Notes under the pieces: model-generated | Told to the model about the DNA's origin: nothing | Databases searched by the model: none | Seen by the model: only the letters and a program-made list of their open reading frames with translations | Made by a program: the position numbers and the translations under genes | Shown: in pieces, positions 43,086 through 54,119 of the stretch | How the letters are laid out: every line of letters starts with the position of its first letter | Numbering within the stretch: the first letter of the stretch is position 1 | Origin: Phenylobacterium sp. | Lineage (GTDB): Bacteria; Pseudomonadota; Alphaproteobacteria; Caulobacterales; Caulobacteraceae | Direction of reading: 5' to 3' | Assembly (NCBI GenBank): GCA_020402745.1 | Contig: JADBYZ010000002.1 | Span: 1 to 64,000, forward strand | Length of the DNA stretch: 64,000 nt

Positions 43086-44534
43086 ATGCGCTTGTCCCAG
43101 CTCCTCAATCGCGCCCTTCCGGTCGATCCGGAGATCTGCGGCGTCACGGCGGACAGCCGCCGGGTAGGTCCGGGCGTCCTATTCGCCGCCCTTCCCGGCG
43201 CGGCCCGGGATGGCGCCGACTTCGCACCACAGGCGGTCGCCGCCGGCGCCGCCGCCGTCCTCTGCAGCCGTGAACTCCTCGGCCTTGGCGCTCCTGTCAT
43301 TGTCAGCGAGGATCCTCGTCGGGCCTACGCCCTGGCCGCACGCGCCTTCTACGGCGGCCAGCCAGAGGTGGTCGTCGCCGTCACGGGAACAAACGGCAAG
43401 ACCTCTGTCGCCGGCTTCTGTCGTCAGATCTTCGCTGCGTCGGGGCGGTTGTCGGCCAGCATGGGTACCCTCGGCGTCCTTCTGTCCGGTCCCGGCCGGG
43501 ACGACGTCGCCCTCACGCCTCCTGGACTGACCACTCCCGATGCCGGGGATGTCGCAGCCCTCCTCGCCGAACTCGCCGGCCGGGGAGTCACCGATCTGGC
43601 GCTGGAGGCCTCCTCTCACGGGCTCGATCAGAGGCGACTTGACGGCGTGCGTCTCTCCGCCGCCGCCTTTCTGAACCTGACCCAGGACCACCTGGACTAT
43701 CACGGCGACATGGCCAGCTATCAGGCCGCTAAGCTGCGGCTGTTCGACACCCTGCTGCCACGGGGCGCCCCTGCGGTCCTCAACGCGGACTCCCCCGCCT
43801 TCCCTGCCTTCGCCGCCGCCGCGACCCTCGCTGGCGCTGACCTTCTAACCTTTGGAGAGTCGGGGCGCGATCTGAGGCTCGTAGACCGGCAGACGCGGCC
43901 GGGCGGCCAGGTGCTTACCCTTGAGCACAATGGGCGGATCTGGCGGGTGGACTTGCCTTTGGCAGGGGCCTTCCAGGCCATGAACGCTCTGGCTGCAGCT
44001 GGCCTTGGCCTGGCGGTCGGTGAGGCTCCAGAGGATGTTTTCGGCGCGCTCGAGCATCTGACCGGGGCCCCCGGTCGTCTCCAGTACGTGGGCTCCGGCT
44101 TGCGCGGCGGCGAGGCCTATGTGGACTACGCCCATACCCCCGACGGGCTCGAGACCGTGTTGACGGCGCTTCGACCCCATGTCTCCGGGCGACTGGTGGT
44201 GGTGTTCGGGGCGGGCGGCGACCGCGACCGGACAAAGCGCCCCCTCATGGGCGAGGTGGCCGGCCGCCTGGCGGACCTCGCCATCGTTACTGACGACAAC
44301 CCCCGCAGCGAGGACCCCGCAGCCATCCGCGCTGAGGTGAGAGCGGGTCATTCCGGGCTCAAAGAGATCGCCGACCGTCGCGAGGCGATCCAGTCCGCGG
44401 TCGCAGGTTTGCAGACGGGCGATGTTCTCGTCGTCGCGGGCAAGGGCCACGAGCCGGGCCAGACCGTCGCCGGGGTCGTCCACCCCTTCGACGACGTGGC
44501 CGAGACGCGGTCCGCCTTGGAGGACCGGTCATGA
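43086..44534 (+). CDS. murE: UDP-MurNAc-tripeptide synthetase MurE (meso-diaminopimelate-adding)
   Basis: MurE adds the third stem-peptide amino acid in the cytosol, using ATP. The product has 482 residues. The ATP loop reads VTGTNGKTSVAG (about 99-110), and the motif DNPR at 404-407 is the known marker for meso-diaminopimelate rather than lysine. The central domain includes LEASSHGLDQRR. It lies 5 bp after ftsI and overlaps murF by 4 bp. Confidence 0.96.
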   Translation: MRLSQLLNRALPVDPEICGVTADSRRVGPGVLFAALPGAARDGADFAPQAVAAGAAAVLCSRELLGLGAPVIVSEDPRRAYALAARAFYGGQPEVVVAVTGTNGKTSVAGFCRQIFAASGRLSASMGTLGVLLSGPGRDDVALTPPGLTTPDAGDVAALLAELAGRGVTDLALEASSHGLDQRRLDGVRLSAAAFLNLTQDHLDYHGDMASYQAAKLRLFDTLLPRGAPAVLNADSPAFPAFAAAATLAGADLLTFGESGRDLRLVDRQTRPGGQVLTLEHNGRIWRVDLPLAGAFQAMNALAAAGLGLAVGEAPEDVFGALEHLTGAPGRLQYVGSGLRGGEAYVDYAHTPDGLETVLTALRPHVSGRLVVVFGAGGDRDRTKRPLMGEVAGRLADLAIVTDDNPRSEDPAAIRAEVRAGHSGLKEIADRREAIQSAVAGLQTGDVLVVAGKGHEPGQTVAGVVHPFDDVAETRSALEDRS

Positions 44535-45931
44535 CCCGACGTTCGCTCTGGACCGCCGCCGCCATCGCCCGGGCCACGGGGGGCAGGGTATCCCGAGCCT
44601 TCCAGGTTCGCGGCATCTCCATTGACACCCGGACTCTGGAGCCTGGCGACCTCTTCGTGGCTCTCGGTGGGGCGCGGGACGGCCACGACTTTGTCGACCA
44701 GGCCATGGCGGCGGGGGCGGCGGGGGTGCTGGCGTCCCGTCCGGTGGACGCCCCCCATGTCCAGGTCGATGACACCTTCCTGGCTCTGCAGGCCCTGGCC
44801 CTGGCTGCGCGGGAGCGGGCGGTGGATGCGCGCCGGGGTGCAGTGACCGGTTCCGTGGGCAAGACCAGCGTCACCCAGGCGGTCGCGGCGGGGCTGGCCC
44901 TGGCCGGTCGCGCCCACGCCTCGATAAAGAGCTACAACAATCATATCGGCGTCCCCCTGACCCTGGCGCGCATGCCAGAGGACACCGAACGGGCCGTCTT
45001 TGAGATCGGTATGAACCACGCCGACGAGATCACGCCCCTCTCCGGGATGGTCCGCCCCCACGTCACGGCCATCACCACGGTCGGGCCTGTGCATGTGGAG
45101 AACTTCCCCGACGGGGAGACTGGCGTCGCGCGGGCCAAGGCCGAGATCTTTGATGGGGCGGCCCCGGGCGCCGTGGCCGTCCTGAACGCCGATAACCGCT
45201 GGTTCGACTGCCTCGCCGCCCGGGCCCGGGCCCGGGGCTTGGCGGTCCGTAGTTTCGGGCGGGCTGAGGGATCCGACGCCCGCCTTTTGGACTTCGCCGT
45301 CGACGCCGGTCGAGGGTGGGTCCGAGCTGAAATCGATGGTCGTCCCCTCGATCTCAGCCTCTCCCAGACCGGCGCTCATTGGGGCCTGAACGCCATGTGC
45401 GTCCTCCTGCTTCTCGAAGCCCTGGATGTCGGCCGGGAGGATGGCTTAAGCGCCCTTTCGGACTTCGAGGCCTTGCCGGGCCGGGGGACGGAGAACCGGG
45501 TTCGCCTGTCGGGCGGCGGAGAGTTCATCCTGGTGGACGAAAGCTACAACGCCAATCCGATCTCCATGGCCGCGACCATCAGCTCCCTTGGCGTACGCCG
45601 GGCGGAAGGGCGGCGCATCCTGGCCCTCACCGATATGCTGGAACTGGGCGAGGAGGCTCCGCACTTCCACGCCGACCTGGCCCGTCCCATCGCGGACGCC
45701 GGGATCGACCTCGTCTACTGCGCTGGCCCCCTGATGAAATCCCTCTGGGATGCCCTTCCTTCGACTCGGTGCGGCGGCTACGCCCTTCAAGCATCGGAAT
45801 TGACGCCGATGATCGCCGGGTCCGTTCGGCCGGGCGACCTGGTGATGGTCAAGGGGTCCAACGGGTCGCGGGCAGGGCTGATCGCCCAGGCGCTGCGCGC
45901 CCTGGAGTCCGAGGCCGAGGGGGCGGGCTGA
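44531..45931 (+). CDS. murF: UDP-MurNAc-tripeptide--D-alanyl-D-alanine ligase MurF
   Basis: MurF attaches the D-Ala-D-Ala dipeptide to complete the UDP-MurNAc-pentapeptide. The product has 466 residues. The ATP loop reads [12 protein letters not shown] (about 105-116), followed by [24 protein letters not shown] and the later [13 protein letters not shown], which are typical MurF blocks. The start overlaps the murE stop by 4 bp, and the final base is shared with the start of mraY. Confidence 0.96.
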   Translation: MTRRSLWTAAAIARATGGRVSRAFQVRGISIDTRTLEPGDLFVALGGARDGHDFVDQAMAAGAAGVLASRPVDAPHVQVDDTFLALQALALAARERAVDARRGAVTGSVGKTSVTQAVAAGLALAGRAHASIKSYNNHIGVPLTLARMPEDTERAVFEIGMNHADEITPLSGMVRPHVTAITTVGPVHVENFPDGETGVARAKAEIFDGAAPGAVAVLNADNRWFDCLAARARARGLAVRSFGRAEGSDARLLDFAVDAGRGWVRAEIDGRPLDLSLSQTGAHWGLNAMCVLLLLEALDVGREDGLSALSDFEALPGRGTENRVRLSGGGEFILVDESYNANPISMAATISSLGVRRAEGRRILALTDMLELGEEAPHFHADLARPIADAGIDLVYCAGPLMKSLWDALPSTRCGGYALQASELTPMIAGSVRPGDLVMVKGSNGSRAGLIAQALRALESEAEGAG

Positions 45932-47043
45932 TGCTGTACTGGCTGTATGAACAGGCGATGGCGGCGGGCGTTCACGCCCCTCTCCTTAACCTCATGAAGT
46001 ATATTACTTTCCGGACTGGAATGGCGCTCTTTACGGCCCAGCTTGTGGTGGTCCTGATGGGGTCGCGTTTCATCCGCTGGATGCAGGCGAAGCAGGGACG
46101 CGGCCAGCCGATACGCACGGATGGAATAGAGCGTCACATCCTGGAGAAGTCTGGAACTCCCACCATGGGTGGGGTCATGATTCTGGCTGGACTGTTCACA
46201 GGCGCCCTACTGTGGTGCGATCTCTCAAACGTCTATGTCTGGGCTGTTCTGATGGTGACGGCGGGCTTCGGCCTGCTTGGATTCATGGACGACTATGCAA
46301 AAGTCACCCGACAGAGCTCGGCAGGCGTCTCGGGTCGCCTTCGCCTCCTGGTCGAAGCCCTTCTGGCTGGCCTCGCCGTTCTGATGATGGTGCTTTGGGG
46401 CCAATACGCCTCGACCGACCCAACCCTCTATACGAGCATCGCCTTGCCGGTGTTCAAGGACGTCCTGATCAATCTCGGATGGTTCTATCTCGCCTTTGGC
46501 GCCTTCGTGGTCGTCGGCGCCGCCAATGCGGTCAACTTCACCGACGGTCTGGACGGCCTGGCGACTGTGCCGGTCATGATCGCTGCAGCGGCTTTTGGCC
46601 TCATAGCTTATCTGGTCGGCAACGCGGTCTTCGCGGGCTACCTGCAGCTTCACTTTGTGCCGGGCGTCGGCGAGGTGGCGGTCTTCTGCGGCGCTACGAT
46701 CGGAGCGGGACTGGGGTTTCTCTGGTATAACGCCCCACCTGCAAAGATCTTTATGGGCGACACCGGCTCCCTGGCCTTGGGCGGCGCTCTTGGGGCTACG
46801 GCTGTGGCCACGAAGCATGAGATCGTACTGGCGTTGATCGGCGGCCTGTTTGTCGCTGAGACCCTGTCGGTGATGATCCAGGTCGCCTATTTCAAGCGCA
46901 CCGGGAAGCGAATCTTCCTGATGGCGCCCATCCACCACCACTTCGAGAAGCTCGGTTGGTCGGAATCGACCATCGTCATCCGCTTCTGGATTATCTCGGT
47001 GATGCTGGCCATTCTGGGCCTCGCCACCCTGAAGCTGAGATAG
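45931..47043 (+). CDS. mraY: phospho-MurNAc-pentapeptide transferase MraY
   Basis: MraY makes lipid I by transferring phospho-MurNAc-pentapeptide to undecaprenyl phosphate. The product has 370 residues and about ten membrane helices. The cytosolic active-site loops contain [16 protein letters not shown] (Mg-binding aspartates), [12 protein letters not shown] and [10 protein letters not shown]. The ATG at 45931 overlaps the murF stop by one base and fits the family start (MLYWLYEQ). Confidence 0.97.
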   Translation: MLYWLYEQAMAAGVHAPLLNLMKYITFRTGMALFTAQLVVVLMGSRFIRWMQAKQGRGQPIRTDGIERHILEKSGTPTMGGVMILAGLFTGALLWCDLSNVYVWAVLMVTAGFGLLGFMDDYAKVTRQSSAGVSGRLRLLVEALLAGLAVLMMVLWGQYASTDPTLYTSIALPVFKDVLINLGWFYLAFGAFVVVGAANAVNFTDGLDGLATVPVMIAAAAFGLIAYLVGNAVFAGYLQLHFVPGVGEVAVFCGATIGAGLGFLWYNAPPAKIFMGDTGSLALGGALGATAVATKHEIVLALIGGLFVAETLSVMIQVAYFKRTGKRIFLMAPIHHHFEKLGWSESTIVIRFWIISVMLAILGLATLKLR

Positions 47044-47053
47044 GGGAGGGCGC

Positions 47054-48463
47054 TTGATCCCGGTTCGCGGCTTCGAAGGCAAGACGGTCGCCGTCTTCGG
47101 GCTCGCCCGGACCGGGTTAGCCGCCGCGCGCGCACTCCTTGCCGGAGGCGCCGAAGTCGCGGTCTGGGACGAACGCGCCCCTGGCCTCGCCGCCGCCCAG
47201 GCCGAGGGACTGGAGATTGCCGATCTGTCCGTGGCGGAGTGGTCGCGCTTCGACGCTCTCTTGCTGTCGCCGGGCGTGCCCCTTACCCATCCCGAGCCCC
47301 ACTGGACTGTCCGGATGGCCCGGCGGGCTGGCGTCGAAATCCTCGGGGACATTGAACTCTTCGCCCGGACGGTCAACCTCGCCCCGGCGCACAAGCGACC
47401 CAAGATCATCGCCATCACTGGCACCAACGGGAAGTCGACCACCACCGCCTTGATTGGCCACCTCTGCGCCCATGCCGGGCGTGACACCCGGGTCGGCGGC
47501 AATATCGGCGTCAGCGTCCTTGATCTGCCCGACATGCACGGCGGGGCGGTCTATGTGTTGGAGCTGTCCTCCTACCAGCTGGACCTGACTTCCAGTCTTC
47601 ATCCGGATGTCGCGGTCCTGCTGAACATCTCTCCTGACCATCTCGACCGTCACGGAGGCATGGAGGGGTATGTCGCCGCCAAGCGGCGGGTTCTGATGAA
47701 TCAGGGGCACGGCGACACAGCGGTGATTGGGGTCGACGATCCCTGGGGGCAAAGGCTCTGCACCGAGGTCACGGCTGCGAACCGAAGGACCCTCACGCCC
47801 GTGTCCGCCTCCAAGGCCATCGGCCGGGGGGTCTACGCCTTGCAGGGAGTGCTCTACGACGCCACCGGCGACCGCGCCGTCCAGGTCGCCGACCTGAACC
47901 GGGCGCGTTCCCTTCCCGGTCGCCACAACTGGCAGAACGCTGCGGCTGCTTACGCCGCCGTACGGGGTCTCGGGGCTCCGGCGTCTGAGATTGTTGAGGG
48001 ACTCCTCAGCTTCCCGGGTTTAGCGCACCGGATGGAGACCGTTGGGCATATCCGGGGGGTCCGTTTCATCAACGACTCCAAGGCCACCAATAGCGACGCC
48101 GCCCGCCAAGCCTTGGCGAGCTATCCGAAGGTTTACTGGATCGCCGGCGGACGGGCTAAGGACGGCGGTATCGAGTCCCTGGCCGATCTGTTTCCGCGGA
48201 TCGAGCGGGCCTATCTGATTGGCGAGGCGGCCGGGGAATTCGCCAGGACTCTCGAGGGGCGGGCGCCTCATGTGATCTGCCCGGATCTTTCGGCCGCCGT
48301 AGCCCGGGCCTTTTCCGACGCCCAGGCCTCGGGGCGGGGCGGGATCGTCCTTTTGTCTCCGGCCTGCGCGTCCTTCGATCAGTTTGCCGACTTTGAATCT
48401 CGCGGCGAGGCCTTCCGCAGCGCCGTGCTCAAGCTCGGTGACTCGGTCTCTGCAGGCGCTTGA
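47054..48463 (+). CDS. murD: UDP-MurNAc-alanine--D-glutamate ligase MurD
   Basis: MurD adds D-glutamate to UDP-MurNAc-L-alanine. The product has 469 residues. The N-terminal nucleotide-fold reads VAVFGLARTGLAAARAL, the ATP loop AITGTNGKSTTTALI (about 119-133) follows, then NISPDHLDRHGGM and LPGRHNWQNAAAAYAA. The start is a TTG at 47054, supported by GGGGAGGG at 47043-47050 and by the lack of any other start; it is 10 bp after mraY. Confidence 0.94.
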   Translation: MIPVRGFEGKTVAVFGLARTGLAAARALLAGGAEVAVWDERAPGLAAAQAEGLEIADLSVAEWSRFDALLLSPGVPLTHPEPHWTVRMARRAGVEILGDIELFARTVNLAPAHKRPKIIAITGTNGKSTTTALIGHLCAHAGRDTRVGGNIGVSVLDLPDMHGGAVYVLELSSYQLDLTSSLHPDVAVLLNISPDHLDRHGGMEGYVAAKRRVLMNQGHGDTAVIGVDDPWGQRLCTEVTAANRRTLTPVSASKAIGRGVYALQGVLYDATGDRAVQVADLNRARSLPGRHNWQNAAAAYAAVRGLGAPASEIVEGLLSFPGLAHRMETVGHIRGVRFINDSKATNSDAARQALASYPKVYWIAGGRAKDGGIESLADLFPRIERAYLIGEAAGEFARTLEGRAPHVICPDLSAAVARAFSDAQASGRGGIVLLSPACASFDQFADFESRGEAFRSAVLKLGDSVSAGA

Positions 48464-48467
48464 TCCC

Positions 48468-49613
48468 ATGAGCCAGAACCCCGCGCAGCCTGTCTTCGCC
48501 CGCTCTGACCGATCGCCGATCGGCGTCTGGTGGTGGACCATGGACCGCTGGCTACTTGGCGCCGTTGCGGTCCTTCTCGTGCTCGGCGTGTTGATGTCCT
48601 TTGCGGCCAGTCCGGCGGCTGCGGCCCGAATGAACGTGGGGGACCCCTTCCATTTCGCTCTGCGCCAGTGCGTCTTCGCCGCCGGCGGCGCAGTCATTCT
48701 CATTGGCGCCTCCGTGCTCAACGATAGGGGGGTGCGCCGCACGGCCTTTTTCGTTTACCTGGTCGCCATCCTCATTATGGCGGCCCTGCCTTTCATCGGC
48801 CATACCGCCAAGGGCGCCACACGGTGGCTAGATCTCGGCGATTTCTCCCTTCAGCCCTCGGAGTTTATGAAGCCGGCTCTGATCGTGCTCGTAGCCTGGA
48901 TGTTCGCAGAGGGTCAGAAGGGGCAGGGCGTGCCCGGCGTAACCATCGCCTTCGCGCTCTATGGCGTCTCTGTCGCACTCCTGTTGATCCAGCCTGACGT
49001 CGGGCAGACCATCCTGATCACCATGGCCTTTGGGGCTGCGTTCTGGATGGCCGGGGTGCCGATTTCCTGGGTCATGGGGCTGGGGGTTTCGGCCCTTGCG
49101 GGCCTGGCCTCGACCTATTTCCTTTTCCCCCATGTGGCCAGCCGGGTGGACCGGTTTGTGAACCCAGACGCTGCCGACACCCACCAGGTCGACCGGGCGG
49201 CTGAGGCTATTGCCGCCGGCGGCCTGCTGGGCCGGGGCCCGGGCGAGGGCGTGATGAAGCGACATGTGCCAGACCTGCACACCGACTTCATCTATTCAGT
49301 GGCGGCGGAGGAGTACGGGCTGATCTTCTCCCTTGCTCTGATCGGACTCTTCGGCTTCCTCGTGGTGCGAGGCCTCTACAGAGCGTTGAAACTCTCCGAT
49401 CCCTTCAGGCAGATCGCAGCGGCTGGGCTCTTCGTATTGGTGGGCGAGCAGGCCCTGATCAACATCGCCGTCAACCTCAACCTGATCCCGACCAAGGGCA
49501 TGACGCTGCCCTTCATCTCCTATGGCGGCTCTTCCATGCTCGCCATCTGTCTGACCCTCGGCCTGGCCCTGGCTCTCACTCGACGTCGGCCAGGCGCGTA
49601 CGCGCAGGGCTGA
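48468..49613 (+). CDS. ftsW: septal peptidoglycan glycosyltransferase FtsW
   Basis: FtsW is the SEDS-family polymerase that works with FtsI at the division site. The product has 381 residues and ten predicted membrane helices. The conserved blocks are GATRWLDLGDFSLQPSEFMK, DVGQTILITMAFG, the large periplasmic loop with GLLGRGPGEG, DFIYSVAAEEYG and LPFISYGGSSML near the end. The ATG lies 4 bp after murD. Confidence 0.97.
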   Translation: MSQNPAQPVFARSDRSPIGVWWWTMDRWLLGAVAVLLVLGVLMSFAASPAAAARMNVGDPFHFALRQCVFAAGGAVILIGASVLNDRGVRRTAFFVYLVAILIMAALPFIGHTAKGATRWLDLGDFSLQPSEFMKPALIVLVAWMFAEGQKGQGVPGVTIAFALYGVSVALLLIQPDVGQTILITMAFGAAFWMAGVPISWVMGLGVSALAGLASTYFLFPHVASRVDRFVNPDAADTHQVDRAAEAIAAGGLLGRGPGEGVMKRHVPDLHTDFIYSVAAEEYGLIFSLALIGLFGFLVVRGLYRALKLSDPFRQIAAAGLFVLVGEQALINIAVNLNLIPTKGMTLPFISYGGSSMLAICLTLGLALALTRRRPGAYAQG

Positions 49614-49672
49614 CAAGGCCTGGCTTTGTTCGCCCCCTACCCAACCTCAAGGGACTCCCGTAAACCCCGCCC

Positions 49673-50779
49673 ATGCAGAAGATCGCCGTCGTCGCCGCCG
49701 GGGGAACCGGAGGCCATCTGTTCCCGGCTCAGGCCCTGGCCGAGGCGCTGATCGCCCGGGGCTGGCGGATCGTTCTGGCCAGCGACGAGCGCGTGGCCGC
49801 CCTCGCCGAGACCTTTCCCGCCGAGCAGAGGATCGGCCTGTCGGCGCGGAGCTACCGGCCGGGCGACCTGATCGGCATGGGCCGCGCCGGCCTCGCCATC
49901 TTCGCCGGCGTCCTGCAGGCCCGGGCAGCCTTCCGGGAGATCAGGCCTGACGTGGTGATCGGCTTTGGCGGCTACCCTTCGGCGCCGGGCCTCCTCGCGG
50001 CCCTGACCCAGAACCGGCCTACCGTGCTGCACGAGCAGAATGCGGTCATGGGTCGGGCCAATCGGCGGCTGGCGGGCCGGGTCCGCGCCGTGGCCTGCGC
50101 CTTTCCCATCCTGCAGAAGGCGCCCCCCGGCGTAGCCGAGCGCGCCGTCGTGGTGGGCAACCCCGTCCGGGCCGAGATCCGCGCCATCGCCGGGACCCCT
50201 TACGATCCGCCAGGCGCGACCGGACCCATCCGTCTCCTGATCACCGGGGGGAGCCAGGGCGCACGCCTGCTCTCAGAGCTCATGCCCGCAGCCATCGCCG
50301 CACTGCCCGAGGACCTGCGGTTCCGGCTCGAGGTGCAGCAGCAGACGCGGCAGGAGAGCCTGGACTTCGCCCGCCGGGTCTATGCTGACGCCAATGTGAA
50401 GGCCGAGATCGCCCCCTTTTTCCGGGACATGGCGGGCCGGCTGAAGGCCGCCCACCTGGTGATCGGCCGGTCCGGGGCCGGATCGGTATGCGAGTTCGCC
50501 ATCGCTGGACGTCCCGCCATCCTTGTTCCCCTCGCGGCGGCCCTTGATGACGACCAGGGCCAGAACGCCCAGGTGATGGTCGAGGCCGGCGGCGCCGTGG
50601 TCGCTCGGGAGGACCAGCTGACGGTCGAGACCATGTCCACCGCCCTCGTCAAGCTCCTGGGAAATCCTGATCGGCTGGCCCGCATGGCCGCCGGCGCCGC
50701 CAGCCTGGCGCGCCCTGACGCCGCCGAGCGCCTCGCCGACCTGGTCGAAGCCGTGGCCGCGGAGGGACGCGGGCGATGA
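49673..50779 (+). CDS. murG: UDP-GlcNAc:lipid I GlcNAc transferase MurG
   Basis: MurG adds GlcNAc to lipid I to form lipid II on the inner face of the membrane. The product has 368 residues with two Rossmann-type domains: the first with the glycine loop [18 protein letters not shown], the second with [27 protein letters not shown] and [20 protein letters not shown] complete the signature. The gene begins 59 bp after ftsW and overlaps murC by 4 bp. Confidence 0.97.
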   Translation: MQKIAVVAAGGTGGHLFPAQALAEALIARGWRIVLASDERVAALAETFPAEQRIGLSARSYRPGDLIGMGRAGLAIFAGVLQARAAFREIRPDVVIGFGGYPSAPGLLAALTQNRPTVLHEQNAVMGRANRRLAGRVRAVACAFPILQKAPPGVAERAVVVGNPVRAEIRAIAGTPYDPPGATGPIRLLITGGSQGARLLSELMPAAIAALPEDLRFRLEVQQQTRQESLDFARRVYADANVKAEIAPFFRDMAGRLKAAHLVIGRSGAGSVCEFAIAGRPAILVPLAAALDDDQGQNAQVMVEAGGAVVAREDQLTVETMSTALVKLLGNPDRLARMAAGAASLARPDAAERLADLVEAVAAEGRGR

Positions 50780-52191
50780 ACCGACGCAGGCCCACTCCCT
50801 TTGACCTGGGCCCCGTCCATTTCGTGGGCATCGGCGGCATCGGGATGAGCGGCATCGCCGAGATCATGCTGCGGGTCGGCTATACGGTTCAGGGCTCCGA
50901 CGCCCGCGCCAGCGCCAACACCGAGAGGCTGGAAAAGCTGGGTGCGCGGATCTTCATCGGCCAGGACCCCGGCAACCTGGAGGGAGCCTGCGCGGTCGTC
51001 TATTCCACCGCCATCCGCCCGGACAATCCCGAGCTGGTCGAGGCGCGCGCCCGCCGCCTGCCCCTCGTGCGCCGGGCGGAGATGCTCGCTGAGCTCATGC
51101 GCCTGCAGTTTTCGGTGGCGGTCGGCGGGACCCATGGCAAGACCACCACCACCTCCATGGTGGCGGCCCTGCTGGATGCCGGCGGCCTCGACCCCACGGT
51201 GATCAATGGCGGGATCATCAACGCCTACGGCGCCAACGCCAAGGTGGGGCAGGGCGACTGGATGGTGGTCGAGGCCGATGAGTCCGACGGCACCTTTCTG
51301 AAGCTGCGCGCCACCTGCGCCATCGTCACGAACATCGATCCGGAGCACCTGGACCACTACGGCTCCTTCGACGCTGTCCGGCGCGCCTTCCGCGAGTTTG
51401 TCGAGAGCACGCCCTTCTACGGCTTCGCGGCGGTCTGCACCGATCACCCCGAGGTCCAGGCCTTGGCCGCCCGGGTGGAGAACCGGAGGCTGATCACCTA
51501 CGGCGTCAACCCTCAGGCGGAGGTCCGCGCCGAGCGGATCGAAATGGGGCCGGAAGGCTGCCGCTTCGACGCTGTGATCCGGCCCCACGACGGCCCCGCC
51601 TTGCGCTGGGAGGGGCTGCACCTGCCCATGGCGGGCCACCACAATGTGCTCAACGCCCTGGCGGCCCTCGCCGTGGCGCGGGAACTGGGGGTGGGCGAGG
51701 ACGACGTGCGCAAGGGGCTCGCCGGCTTCGGGGGCGTGCGCCGGCGCTTCACCACGACCGGCGTCGCCGACGGCGTCCGGGTTATCGACGACTACGGCCA
51801 CCATCCGGTGGAGATCGCCGCCGTTCTGCGCGCGGCCCGGGCGGTCACCGCCGGCAAGGTCCTGGCGGTTGTCCAGCCGCACCGCTATTCGCGCCTGAAG
51901 GACTTGTTCCAGGACTTCTGCTCCTGCTTCAACGACGCTGACACGGTGATCGTCTCGGACGTCTACGCCGCCGGCGAGACGCCCCTGTCGGGCGCCAGCC
52001 GGGACGATCTGGTCGAGGGCGTTCGCCGCCACGGCCACCGCCGCGTCCTGCCTCTATCCGGACCAGACGCCCTGGCCGCCCTGGTGAAGGCGGAGACCAC
52101 GCCCGGCGACCTGGTGGTCTGCCTGGGCGCCGGCGACATCACGGCCTGGGCCTACGCCCTGCCGGGCCAGCTTGAGGCCCTGTCCCCGTGA
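50776..52191 (+). CDS. murC: UDP-MurNAc--L-alanine ligase MurC
   Basis: MurC adds the first amino acid to UDP-MurNAc. The product has 471 residues. [17 protein letters not shown] opens the nucleotide fold, [14 protein letters not shown] (about 117-130) is the ATP loop, and [13 protein letters not shown] follows as the metal site, with [14 protein letters not shown] near the C-terminal domain. The start overlaps murG by 4 bp and the end overlaps murB by 4 bp. Confidence 0.97.
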   Translation: MNRRRPTPFDLGPVHFVGIGGIGMSGIAEIMLRVGYTVQGSDARASANTERLEKLGARIFIGQDPGNLEGACAVVYSTAIRPDNPELVEARARRLPLVRRAEMLAELMRLQFSVAVGGTHGKTTTTSMVAALLDAGGLDPTVINGGIINAYGANAKVGQGDWMVVEADESDGTFLKLRATCAIVTNIDPEHLDHYGSFDAVRRAFREFVESTPFYGFAAVCTDHPEVQALAARVENRRLITYGVNPQAEVRAERIEMGPEGCRFDAVIRPHDGPALRWEGLHLPMAGHHNVLNALAALAVARELGVGEDDVRKGLAGFGGVRRRFTTTGVADGVRVIDDYGHHPVEIAAVLRAARAVTAGKVLAVVQPHRYSRLKDLFQDFCSCFNDADTVIVSDVYAAGETPLSGASRDDLVEGVRRHGHRRVLPLSGPDALAALVKAETTPGDLVVCLGAGDITAWAYALPGQLEALSP

Positions 52192-53105
52192 CCTGGCGGG
52201 ATCATCTGCCGGAGGTCCGCGGGCGGCTCCTGCGGGACGAGCCCCTGGCGCCCATCACCTGGCTTCGGGTTGGAGGGCCTGCCGACATCCTCTTCCTGCC
52301 GGCGGACGAGGCCGACCTCGCCGCCTTCCTGGCGGCGCTCGATCCGGCGGTTCCCGTTACGCCCCTGGGTGTGGGCTCCAACACCCTGGTGCGAGACGGC
52401 GGCGTCGAGGGGGTGGTGATCCGCCTCGCCGGCCGGGCCTTTTCCGGCATCGAAAGGGTGGGCGAACGGCGGATCCTGGCCGGCGCCGGCGCCCTCGACG
52501 CCCAGCTGGCCAGGGAGGCCGCCGCGGCCGGGCTGGCGGGGCTGGAGTTCTACCGGGGTGTGCCGGGTTCGGTGGGCGGGGCCTTGGTCATGAACGCCGG
52601 CTGCTACGGCGCCGAGACGGCGGATGTCCTGGTCGAAGCCCGGGCCGTGACCCGGGACGGCCGCATCGTCCAGGTCCCGGCTTCGGAGATGGGATTCAGC
52701 TACCGGCGGTGCGCCCGGGCGGCCGTCGGTGATCTGATTTTCACTGCGGGCCTCTTTGAGGGCCGGCCTGACGATCCCGCCGCTATCACCGCCCGGATGG
52801 ACGAGATCACCGCCCGGCGCGAAGTCAGCCAGCCGATCCGCGAGAAGACCGGCGGGTCGACCTTCAAGAACCCCGAGGGCCACTCCGCCTGGAAGCTGGT
52901 GGACGCCGCCGGCTGGCGCGGCCGGGCCTTCGGCGGAGCCATGTTCTCGCCCCAGCACGCCAACTTCCTGATCAATGTGGGCGAGGCCACGGCCGCCGAC
53001 CTGGAGGGACTGGGCGAGACGGTCCGGGCCGACGTCGAGGCGCAGACCGGCGTCCGGCTCGACTGGGAGATCCGGCGGATCGGCCGCCCCGCCGCCGCAG
53101 CTTGA
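52188..53105 (+). CDS. murB: UDP-N-acetylenolpyruvoylglucosamine reductase MurB
   Basis: MurB reduces the enolpyruvyl group to give UDP-MurNAc, using FAD and NADPH. The product has 305 residues. [20 protein letters not shown] (about 62-81) is the FAD site, [20 protein letters not shown] holds the conserved middle part, and [20 protein letters not shown] near 223-242 includes the serine that delivers the proton. The GTG start overlaps murC by 4 bp. Confidence 0.96.
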   Translation: MTWRDHLPEVRGRLLRDEPLAPITWLRVGGPADILFLPADEADLAAFLAALDPAVPVTPLGVGSNTLVRDGGVEGVVIRLAGRAFSGIERVGERRILAGAGALDAQLAREAAAAGLAGLEFYRGVPGSVGGALVMNAGCYGAETADVLVEARAVTRDGRIVQVPASEMGFSYRRCARAAVGDLIFTAGLFEGRPDDPAAITARMDEITARREVSQPIREKTGGSTFKNPEGHSAWKLVDAAGWRGRAFGGAMFSPQHANFLINVGEATAADLEGLGETVRADVEAQTGVRLDWEIRRIGRPAAAA

Positions 53106-53159
53106 CAGGACCCGCCGTCCGCGCGAGGCCCGACCCCGCCTTTCGAGAGGAGCGCGCCC

Positions 53160-54119
53160 ATGCCGGAAGCTGATTCCCGCCCCCTGGCGGGGCGCCATGT
53201 CGCCGTCCTCCTGGGCGGCCTGTCTTCCGAACGGGAGGTGAGCCTTGTCTCCGGGGCCGCCTGCGCCGACGCCCTTGAGCGGCTCGGCGCGCAGGTCAGC
53301 CGGGTCGACGCCGGCCGCGACCTTGCGCAGGTCCTGTCCCGTCTGAAGCCTGACATCTGCTTCAACGCCCTGCACGGGTCGTGGGGCGAGGATGGGTGCG
53401 TTCAGGGCGTGCTGGAAACCCTGGGCCTGCCCTACACTCATTCCGGCGTGCTGGCCTCGGCCCTGGCCATGGACAAGACCCGCGCCAAGGCGGTGCTGGC
53501 GGCGGCGGGGGTTACGGTGCCCGGCGGCGGACTGTACGACCGGCGCGAGGCGGCTGCGGGCCACGTCCTGCCGCCGCCCTATGTGATCAAGCCCAACGCC
53601 GAAGGCTCCTCCGTCGGCGTGTTCATCGTCAAGGCCGGCGCCAATTCGCCCCCGGAAGCCATCGCCGCTGAGGACTGGGCCCTGGGCGACCAGGTCCTGA
53701 TCGAACCCTACATTCCTGGCCTGGAACTCGCGATCGGAGTCATGGATGGGCGCGCCATGGGGGTCACCGAGATCGTCCCCGCGACCGGGTTCTTTGATTA
53801 CACCGCCAAGTACGCCGAGGGGGGGTCGGTGCACATCCTGCCCGCCCGGATTCCCAACGCGACAACTGAGCGCGCGCTGCGAATGGCTGAGGCCGCGCAC
53901 GACGCCCTGGGGTGTACTGGCGTGACCCGCTCCGACCTTCGTTATGACGACGTTAACGACATTCTGGTTCTTCTGGAGGTGAACACGCAGCCTGGCATGA
54001 CGCCGACCTCCCTCGTCCCCGAGCAGGCCGCCGCGATGGGTGTGACGTTCGACCAGCTGGTGCTCTGGATGACGGAGGACGCCCATGCCCGCGGCCATGC
54101 GGGGAGGATCGTCGGCTAG
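53160..54119 (+). CDS. ddl: D-alanine--D-alanine ligase Ddl
   Basis: Ddl makes the D-Ala-D-Ala dipeptide used by MurF. The product has 319 residues with an ATP-grasp fold. [14 protein letters not shown] opens the protein, [19 protein letters not shown] (about 69-87) follows, then [17 protein letters not shown] and the metal site [20 protein letters not shown] near the end. It begins 54 bp after murB and overlaps ftsQ by 35 bp. Confidence 0.96.
   Translation: MPEADSRPLAGRHVAVLLGGLSSEREVSLVSGAACADALERLGAQVSRVDAGRDLAQVLSRLKPDICFNALHGSWGEDGCVQGVLETLGLPYTHSGVLASALAMDKTRAKAVLAAAGVTVPGGGLYDRREAAAGHVLPPPYVIKPNAEGSSVGVFIVKAGANSPPEAIAAEDWALGDQVLIEPYIPGLELAIGVMDGRAMGVTEIVPATGFFDYTAKYAEGGSVHILPARIPNATTERALRMAEAAHDALGCTGVTRSDLRYDDVNDILVLLEVNTQPGMTPTSLVPEQAAAMGVTFDQLVLWMTEDAHARGHAGRIVG

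Noticed and set aside
53953-53967. TTAACGACATTCTGG inside ddl as a possible CtrA box for ftsQA
   Set aside because: Only the first TTAA half matches; the second half (CTGG) does not, and the place is constrained by coding sequence.
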